Source of the DNA: Paenibacillus tritici
Lineage (GTDB): Bacteria > Bacillota > Bacilli > Paenibacillales > Paenibacillaceae
NCBI RefSeq assembly: GCF_013204885.1
Contig: NZ_JABMKX010000004.1
Span: forward strand, 310,001 to 374,000
Direction of reading: 5' to 3'
DNA length: 64,000 nt
The notes under the pieces are model-generated. The model did no database searches. It was given only the letters and a program-made list of their open reading frames with translations, and was not told the origin of the DNA. The translations under genes were made by a program, and so were the position numbers. Positions 58,063-64,000 of this stretch are shown one piece after another (position 1 is the first letter of the stretch; each line of letters starts with the position of its first letter).

Positions 58063-58743
58063 ATGGCTTTTGCAGAAGAGCATCACAAATGGCTGGAGTA
58101 TCATAAGAAACGGAGAGCAGGGGAGCGTAAGGACCGGCTGGAGCGGGGACACCGGCATGGCGAGCAAATGTTTGTGGAGCGGGTGTGGTGGCCGATTTTT
58201 GGTAACATGGATGATCTTCACCCGGAGTATGAGGTTGCGGATTGGCGGGGGATGCCCTATTTCGTTGATTTTGTATGGAAGCAGGGACAGGTGAAGTTTG
58301 CTATTGAGGTCAAGGGCTATGGCCCGCATGTGGCCAAGACGGACAGGACCCGTTACCGCCAGGAGCTAAATCGAGAGACGTATTTGCAAATTGCCGGGTA
58401 TCGGATCGTCGCAGTCCCTTACGATGAGCTGGAAGCCGCACCGGAGCTGATCATCTCTCTGTTAAAAGCTCTGCTCACTCCATGTTTGCTGAAAAATATG
58501 GCTGAGGGATGCCGTCCATTTACGAGGATCGAAGCCGACATTCTGCGGATGGCAAGCCGGAAGAATGGTTATCTCAAACCTGTGGATGTGGTGAGGGGGC
58601 TTGGGCTAAATCGTCGTACAGTAATAAAATATATGAATATTTTATGCGAAAAAGGTAAACTCAAACCAGTGCCCGTACAGGGAAGTAATCGAGTCAGCCG
58701 ATATGAGCTTATTCATTCTTTTATGGATGCAGAGATATGGTAG
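58063..58743 (+). CDS. Nuclease-like protein (PD-(D/E)XK-like) with C-terminal winged helix
   Basis: 226 residues from the ATG at 58063 (AGGAGG 9 nt upstream). The N-terminal half has a possible endonuclease fold: YFVDFVWKQGQVKFAIEVKG, whose D-x(n)-ExK pattern suits a PD-(D/E)XK site, and then YLQIAGYRIVAVPYDEL like DUF559. The C-terminal half has a helix-turn-helix (LKPVDVVRGLGLNRRTVIKY) with LCEKGKLKPV after it. Possibly a DNA-repair, defence or regulatory nuclease. It directly precedes the 51-bp repeat array. Identification is tentative. Confidence 0.6.
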   Translation: MAFAEEHHKWLEYHKKRRAGERKDRLERGHRHGEQMFVERVWWPIFGNMDDLHPEYEVADWRGMPYFVDFVWKQGQVKFAIEVKGYGPHVAKTDRTRYRQELNRETYLQIAGYRIVAVPYDELEAAPELIISLLKALLTPCLLKNMAEGCRPFTRIEADILRMASRKNGYLKPVDVVRGLGLNRRTVIKYMNILCEKGKLKPVPVQGSNRVSRYELIHSFMDAEIW

Positions 58744-58761
58744 GAAATTAGCATAGGCATG

Positions 58762-59655
58762 AATTCGCCGAAAGCGGGCGGCCGGTGGAAAGGAAGAGCA
58801 AAAGTGCACCTCCTTGCGCCAAAAGCAGGCGGCCAGCGAGAAGGAGGAGCAAAAGTGCACCTCATTGCGCCGAAAGCAGGCGGTAGGTGAGAAGGAGGAG
58901 CAAAAGTACACCTCCTTGCGCCAAAAGCAGGCGGCAGGTGAGAAGGAGGAGCAAAAGTGCACCTCCTTGTGCCGAAAGTGGGCGGCAGATGAGAAGGAGG
59001 AGCAAAAGTGCACCTCCTTGCGCCCAAAGCAGGCAGCCAGCGAGAAGGAGGAGCAAAAGTGCACCTCCTTGCGCTGAAAGCAGGCGGCAGGTGAGAAGGA
59101 GGAGCAAAAGTGCACCTCCTCGCGCCGAAAGCAGGCGGCAGGTGCCAAGGAGGAGCAAAAGTGCACCTCATTGCGCCGAAAGCAGGCGGTAGGTGAGAAG
59201 GAGGAGCAAAAGTGCACCTCCTTGTGCCGAAAGTGGGCGGCAGATGAGAAAGAGGAGCAAAAGTGCACCTCATTGCGCCGAAAGCAGGCGGCAGGTGCCA
59301 AGAAGGAGCAAAAGTGCACCTCCTTGCGCCGAAAGCAGGCGGTAGTTGAGAAGGAGGAGCAAAAGTGCACCTCCTCGCGCCGAAAGCAGGCGGCAGGTGA
59401 GAAGGAGGAGCAGAAGTGCACCTCCTTGCGCCAAAAGCGGGCGGCAGGTGCCAATGAGGAGCAAAAGTACACCTCCTTGCGCCAAAAGCAGGCGGCCAGC
59501 GAGAAGGAGGAGCAAAAGTGCACCTCCTCGCGCCGAAAGCGGGCGGCAGGTGCCCAGGAGGAGCAGAAGTGCACCTCCTTGCGCCGAAAGCAGGCGGCCG
59601 GCGGAAAGGAGAAGCAAAAGTACACCTCCTTGCGCCCAAAGCAGGCGGCAGCACC
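58762..59655. repeat. 51-bp tandem repeat array, 17 units without an indel
   Basis: The core GCAAAAGT(G/A)CACC(T) starts at 58798 and every 51 bp after, to 59614 (16 steps of exactly 51). Each unit holds two dyads: CGCC-N7-GGCGG, and AAGGAGG paired with CCTCCTT around GTGCAC. Because 51 is a multiple of 3, long open frames run on both strands, but they lack ribosome binding sites. The unit shares its first dyad and length with the array at 10200-10712. Confidence 0.9.
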
Positions 59656-59694
59656 CAAAAAAATCCAAAGGGATACATTCCCCTTTGGATTTCT
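59655..59694. terminator. Hairpin at the right edge of the 51-bp array, possibly a terminator for the ABC gene
   Basis: AAATCCAAAGGG pairs with CCCTTTGGATTT around ATACATTCC or so, flanked by an A-run on the left; on the minus strand this gives a T-run after the stem. It resembles AAAGGGATAAATCCCTTT of the 10.2-kb array. Confidence 0.65.
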
Positions 59695-59729
59695 TATAAG
59701 TTAGTCCGGCATATCAGGACTAACCCTGG

Positions 59730-62108
59730 TTACTCACTGCGCAGCGCAGCGACCGGGTCCTTTTTCGCCGCCATTTTGGCTGGGATGGCACCGCCGAGCA
59801 TCGTCAGCACGACACTGATCACACCCAGAATGAGCGCATGGAGCGGATTCAGCTGGGCGACATTCTTCAGCTCGGTCAGGTTATACAGGACGGCGTTAAC
59901 CGGAATGGTCAGCAGGTAGGTAATGCCGATCCCCAGAATCCCCGAGCAAGCCCCGATAATGAAGGTCTCGGCATTGAACACCCGGGTAATGTCCTTCTTC
60001 CGGGCACCCAGTGCGCGCAGTACGCCGATCTCTTTCGTACGTTCCATAACGGAAATGTAAGTGATGATCGCAATCATAATCAGCGACACCACCAGGGAAA
60101 TAGCTGCAAAAGCAATCAGTACCATCGTAATCCCGTCCATAATTCCGCCGGAAATGTTGGTGACTATAGCTGCGAGGTCGGTGTACTGTACCTGGGCTTC
60201 GGCAGCCTTTCCTTCATTCCACTTGTCCAGATAAGCCGTTACGGATTCCTTGGCACTGAAATCAATCGGATACAGCGAGACTGCGCTTGGAATATCCGTT
60301 GCACCCAGAGCAGCCAGTGCATGTTCTTTGGTCATGGACGACATGCTGGCCGCCGCTGCCATTCCGGCATTCATGAGCGGCATCTCGCCCATTCCGGCAC
60401 TGGAGCCGCCGCCTGCGATACCCTCCGACAAGGCTTGCCCTGTCAATACGTTAATATCAGATTTCTCTTGTGCGAGTACAATTTCCGATTTCTGTGCATC
60501 CGCAATGAAGGTGGAGGTCAGCTCATCAGAATAGACAAGACCGGGAGACAGTGTAGAGATTCTGGACCCTTCCTGGGCACGCAGAACACCGACAATATTA
60601 AGGGTTACTGCCTTGGGGCTGTTGTAGAGGTCATTCAGATTTCCGCCGGTTGCATGGACTACAAACTGTTCACCATTTTTTTTGTAATAATCATTGTTCA
60701 TGACCAGCTTAAGCGGAGTTCCGACCAGATCACTCAGATTGATACTCTTAGCTTCATAATCCAGTCCAAGCGCATTCACTGCACCCTCGGTCAGACGGTT
60801 GTATTGATCCACGATCAGCACCAGATCCGTCTTCTCGGCCGGGAATTTCCCCTCAAGCAGATCATAATATTGCTCCAGATAGCTGCCCGAGGCACTGCCC
60901 TGTTTGCTTGGATACGGAGCTGTCGTGATCTTGCTTTTATCCAGAACCGCCGCCTTGTCCCCGTTCTTCACCAGCCAGTTCATATTCACGGTACGGGTGT
61001 AAGAGACGCCGTCAATCAGCTTGGGATCGATTCCGTCCAGATACTTGATATACTCCTTGGTCAGCACGTTCGTGTGGATAGCTGAATTCACCGTAGGGTC
61101 GTATGGATACAGCTTTTTGTCGGCCGGATAGGAAGGGAGTTCCGTAGTTTCCTGCCCCGGAGGACCTGCATTCTGCAAATTCATGGCCGTCTGGTTGATC
61201 GAAATCGGGAAGTTGGATAATGCCCCGGTTTCGTACGAGCTGATCTGTTTGTCGAAGCCATTGGACAGCGACAGAATCAGGGCAATGCCGATAATTCCGA
61301 TACTGGAGGCAAAAGCGGTCAACCCCGTGCGCCATTTCTTGGTGGCAATATTTTTGCCGGATAATTTCAGGGCGGTGAAAAAGCTCATGCTCGTCTGCTT
61401 CAGCTTATAAGCACTGGAAGTCTTCTGCGTGGCGAGCGGATTGCTGTCCGAGATCGCATGACCGTCCGAGAAACGGATGACGCGGTCTGCATAATTCTCC
61501 GCCAGCTCCGGGTTATGGGTAACCATAATGACGAGCTTATCCTCCGCAATGGTCTTGATCAGCTCCATGATCTGTTCACTGGTCTCCGAATCCAGAGCGC
61601 CTGTAGGTTCATCGGCGAGGATAATATCCGGATTGTTGGCCAGCGCCCGGGCAATCGCTACACGCTGCATCTGTCCGCCCGATAGCTGATTCGGCTTTTT
61701 GTGCACATGATCCTTAAGGCCGACCTTCTCCAGTACCTCCAGCGCCTTACGGTGCTTCTCGGCTGAATCGACCCCGCTGAGCGTCATCCCCATCTCCACG
61801 TTATCCGTGATGCTCAGGTGTGAGATCAGATTATAACTCTGGAAAATAAAGCCGACACTATTATTACGGTACGCATCCCACTCGCTGTCTTTGAAACGCT
61901 CGGTCGATTGGCCGTTAATGATCAGCTCTCCGCTGTCATACTGATCCAGTCCGCCGACGATATTGAGCAGCGTGGTCTTGCCTGATCCGCTCTGGCCCAG
62001 AATGGCGACGAATTCACTTTGTCTGAAATTGAGGTTCACTTTATCCAGCGCCACCTGTGTAAATTCACCGGTCTTATAGCTCTTGGTAATGTTTTTTAAT
62101 TGCAGCAT
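59730..62108 (-). CDS. MacB-like ABC transporter: ATPase fused to FtsX-type permease
   Basis: 792 residues. An N-terminal ATPase ([42 protein letters not shown]) is joined to a permease with a first helix at [19 protein letters not shown], a large outer region, and three C-terminal helices of the FtsX type ([38 protein letters not shown]). MacB/BceAB-type exporters with this domain order usually handle antimicrobial peptides or lipids. The ATG at 62108 has AAGGGAG 8 nt upstream; the long ORF from 62240 is not needed. It is divergent from an OmpR/HK pair. Confidence 0.9.
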   Translation of the reverse strand: MLQLKNITKSYKTGEFTQVALDKVNLNFRQSEFVAILGQSGSGKTTLLNIVGGLDQYDSGELIINGQSTERFKDSEWDAYRNNSVGFIFQSYNLISHLSITDNVEMGMTLSGVDSAEKHRKALEVLEKVGLKDHVHKKPNQLSGGQMQRVAIARALANNPDIILADEPTGALDSETSEQIMELIKTIAEDKLVIMVTHNPELAENYADRVIRFSDGHAISDSNPLATQKTSSAYKLKQTSMSFFTALKLSGKNIATKKWRTGLTAFASSIGIIGIALILSLSNGFDKQISSYETGALSNFPISINQTAMNLQNAGPPGQETTELPSYPADKKLYPYDPTVNSAIHTNVLTKEYIKYLDGIDPKLIDGVSYTRTVNMNWLVKNGDKAAVLDKSKITTAPYPSKQGSASGSYLEQYYDLLEGKFPAEKTDLVLIVDQYNRLTEGAVNALGLDYEAKSINLSDLVGTPLKLVMNNDYYKKNGEQFVVHATGGNLNDLYNSPKAVTLNIVGVLRAQEGSRISTLSPGLVYSDELTSTFIADAQKSEIVLAQEKSDINVLTGQALSEGIAGGGSSAGMGEMPLMNAGMAAAASMSSMTKEHALAALGATDIPSAVSLYPIDFSAKESVTAYLDKWNEGKAAEAQVQYTDLAAIVTNISGGIMDGITMVLIAFAAISLVVSLIMIAIITYISVMERTKEIGVLRALGARKKDITRVFNAETFIIGACSGILGIGITYLLTIPVNAVLYNLTELKNVAQLNPLHALILGVISVVLTMLGGAIPAKMAAKKDPVAALRSE

Positions 62109-62269
62109 TGTCCAGTCTCCCTTTCCACTCCTGTAATCTTGTTTCTCTCTGTACCCTAGTATAATCGTCCAATATAAACTAAACCTAAACTCCCAGTTGA
62201 GATTCACTTGATCTTGGCAGGTTAAAGCTATACGCTTCATTACATATGAACGTTCCAGGAGGAGACCTA
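62109..62269. promoter_or_regulatory. Divergent promoter region between ABC and two-component genes
   Basis: TAAACTAAACCTAAACT at 62175-62191 shows three near-direct repeats of TAAAC(C/T), a possible response-regulator site. No full promoter is fixed with confidence. Confidence 0.4.
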
Positions 62270-62944
62270 ATGTTTAATATTCTTGTGGTTGAGGATGATG
62301 CCAAGCTGCGGCAGCTCTTCTGTACCGTACTGACCCGAAACGGATATCGCGCGCTGCCGGCGGTCAATGGAGAGGACGCGCTGGATGTGCTGGATAAGGA
62401 ATATATTGATCTGATCATCTGCGATATTATGATGCCCCGGATGGACGGCTTCGAGCTGACACAGACGCTCAGGGACAACAACCAGCAGCTTCCCGTTCTT
62501 ATGGTGACGGCGCGGGAGAATTTTGCCGATAAGCAGCAGGGCTTCCTTGTGGGAATCGACGATTATATGGTCAAGCCGGTCAATGTGAATGAGATGATCC
62601 TGCGTGTGGGAGCGCTGCTGCGCCGGGCCAAAATCATCAGCGAGCGCAAAATCGAATGGGGAGAAACCGTGCTGGATTATGATACGTTAATGGTAATTCA
62701 GGGGCCTGAGAGTATCCTGCTTCCGCAGAAGGAGTTCTATCTCCTCTACAAAATGATTTCTTATCCCAATAAGATCTTCACCAAACAGCAGCTGATGGAT
62801 GAAATCTGGGGGATGGACTCCGAGTCCGACGAGCATACCGTGGTGGTCCATATTAACCGCCTGCGGGAGCGTTTCAGGGAAAGTGCGGATTTTGAGATCG
62901 TTACGGTCAGAGGGCTGGGCTATAAGGCGGTGAAGCGGGGATGA
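62270..62944 (+). CDS. OmpR-family response regulator
   Basis: 224 residues. Receiver: ILVVEDDAKLRQLF, IICDIMMPRMDGF (Asp52) and IDDYMVKPV. Winged helix: LPQKEFYLLYKMISYPNKIF with TVVVHINRLRERF and VTVRGLGYKAV. The ATG at 62270 has AGGAGG 7 nt upstream; the frame from 62246 is longer but lacks that signal. It overlaps the kinase start by 4 nt. It probably controls the divergent ABC transporter. Confidence 0.94.
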   Translation: MFNILVVEDDAKLRQLFCTVLTRNGYRALPAVNGEDALDVLDKEYIDLIICDIMMPRMDGFELTQTLRDNNQQLPVLMVTARENFADKQQGFLVGIDDYMVKPVNVNEMILRVGALLRRAKIISERKIEWGETVLDYDTLMVIQGPESILLPQKEFYLLYKMISYPNKIFTKQQLMDEIWGMDSESDEHTVVVHINRLRERFRESADFEIVTVRGLGYKAVKRG

Positions 62945-63984
62945 TCCGTGGGAAAAACAGAGGGTTATGGTGGTATTTTGTCTCTATGGTGTTTGTGATC
63001 ATTCTGTTCTTCGTCCTGCTTATGTCTGTATGGGCCTTCCTCTATTTCCGGATAGGAAACAACACCTGGGAGCATGGCAACCCATTCCCGCCTATTCTGA
63101 CTATGGTGTTATTCAGCCTGGTCATCGGGACTACGATCAGTATCATGGTGGGCAGGACCATTCTGGCCCCGATTACGGACTTCAGCAAGGCAGCCAAGGA
63201 AATTGCAGGCGGCAACTTCGACATCTATCTGAATGAGTCGCACCGGGTCAATGAGATCAGCGAGGTGGCGCACCACTTCAACCTTATGGTTCAGGAGCTG
63301 CGCAGCATCGAGACCCTCCGCAATGACTTCGTCGTTAATGTGTCTCACGAATTCAAGACGCCCATTGCGGCAATCGAAGGATACGCGACGCTGCTCCAGG
63401 AGGAGAATCTGAGCAAAGAGGAGCATGACGAATACACCGGGATGATCATCGACAGCTCGCGGCAGCTGTCCAATCTCTCCGGCAATATCCTCAAAATATC
63501 CAAGCTCGAGAACCAGGAAATGCTTACAGAGCTGGCTGAATACCCTCTGGATGAGCAGCTCCGCCAGGCGCTGCTGTTGCTGGAGTCCCTCTGGTCTGCC
63601 AAGCAGCTTCATCTTAATCTCGACCTGGAGGAGCAGCCCTATTATGGAAATGAAGAGCTGATGATGCAGGTGTGGCTCAATGTGCTTGGCAACGCGATCA
63701 AATTCACCCCGGAAGGCGGGGCCATCTCGGTATCCATCCACTCGGATGGCTCCTGGATCTCCGTGGTCATCGCCGACAACGGAATCGGAATGACCCCGAA
63801 GGTGCGCAAGCACATCTTCGAGAAATTCTATCAGGGCGATCCCGCCCGCTCCGCCGGGGGCAACGGCCTCGGCCTGCCGCTGGCCGCCCGGATCATCAGC
63901 CTGAGCAAGGGCATCATCGAGGTGCAGAGCGAGCCGGGCCAAGGCTCGGTGTTCACGGTCAAACTGCCAGTGACGGGAGAGTAA
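62941..63984 (+). CDS. Membrane sensor histidine kinase
   Basis: 347 residues: helix 1 (WYFVSMVFVIILFFVLLMSV), a very short outer loop of about 15 residues, helix 2 (MVLFSLVIGTTISIMVG), HAMP, HisKA with VNVSHEFKTPIAAIEGY (His136), and HATPase with DNGIGMTPKV and GGNGLGLPLA. The near absence of an outer sensor suggests intramembrane sensing as for bacitracin-type kinases, in which the ABC transporter itself supplies the signal. It overlaps the regulator by 4 nt. Complete, ending 16 bp before the window edge. Confidence 0.94.
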   Translation: MIRGKNRGLWWYFVSMVFVIILFFVLLMSVWAFLYFRIGNNTWEHGNPFPPILTMVLFSLVIGTTISIMVGRTILAPITDFSKAAKEIAGGNFDIYLNESHRVNEISEVAHHFNLMVQELRSIETLRNDFVVNVSHEFKTPIAAIEGYATLLQEENLSKEEHDEYTGMIIDSSRQLSNLSGNILKISKLENQEMLTELAEYPLDEQLRQALLLLESLWSAKQLHLNLDLEEQPYYGNEELMMQVWLNVLGNAIKFTPEGGAISVSIHSDGSWISVVIADNGIGMTPKVRKHIFEKFYQGDPARSAGGNGLGLPLAARIISLSKGIIEVQSEPGQGSVFTVKLPVTGE

Positions 63985-64000
63985 ATTAATCACAGACAAG

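Noticed and set aside
58642..59704. Long repeat-protein frames on both strands (up to 338 residues, Cys-Phe-rich or Lys/Glu-rich)
   Set aside because: Same cause: 17 units of 51 bp. Changes among units are not biased to third positions in any one frame, and no start signal is present.

Overview
The window looks like chromosomal DNA of a facultatively anaerobic, spore-former-type Firmicute, most likely Paenibacillus or a close relative. The basis is mid-range GC content, strong AGGAGG-type ribosome binding sites with many GTG and TTG starts, lipoprotein ABC receptors, YesM/YesN-type two-component systems, NreABC next to a narGHJI nitrate reductase, and a YwiC-like gene. No rRNA, tRNA, CRISPR array, prophage or insertion sequence was seen. 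This is inference from gene content; no database was searched.

Layout. 1-5.8 kb: a very large soluble hybrid kinase with about nine 92-residue HAMP-type units. 5.9-9.8 kb: a LacI-type regulator divergent from a glycosidase/Gfo-Idh pair. 9.8-10.7 kb: a noncoding 51-bp tandem array. 10.8-13.0 kb: LysR and XRE regulators divergent from an alcohol dehydrogenase-like oxidoreductase. 13.1-19.9 kb: an Opp/Dpp-like transporter with a fused double ATPase, two permeases with long N-terminal extensions, and a receptor whose halves are in swapped (circularly permuted) order. 20-25.3 kb: a small kinase, a hydroxyacid dehydrogenase, DUF488, flavohemoglobin, an NsrR-like Fe-S regulator and a hemerythrin.

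25.4-44.5 kb is a nitrate-respiration region: narGHJI, nreABC, a hemerythrin, an Rpn-type nuclease, a NarK-like transporter fused to PAS, moeA, moaA, an acetolactate synthase large subunit, ywiC, mobB, mobA and moaE. The narG and narK promoters each carry two TAGGG-N4-CCCTA-like elements about 21 bp apart, the nearer one centred about 31 bp upstream of a -10-like hexamer. This fits control by the NreC regulator encoded between them.

44.6-48.8 kb: an AlkD-like repair protein, a flavin-binding stress protein, and an ECF sigma factor with two downstream envelope proteins. 49-57.2 kb: a sugar-type ABC uptake operon with a YesM/YesN-like pair and a divergent Gfo/Idh protein. A 19-bp motif lies at the same distance from the presumed -10 box in front of both the receptor and the permease genes. 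57.3-58.7 kb: a small secreted protein and a nuclease-like protein with a winged helix. 58.75-59.66 kb: a second 51-bp tandem array, 17 units without an indel. 59.7-64 kb: a MacB-like ATPase-permease fusion divergent from an OmpR/HK pair.

The most unusual items are the circularly permuted family-5 receptor with its remodelled transporter, and the family of 51-bp tandem repeats whose hairpin arms change in sequence but keep pairing.
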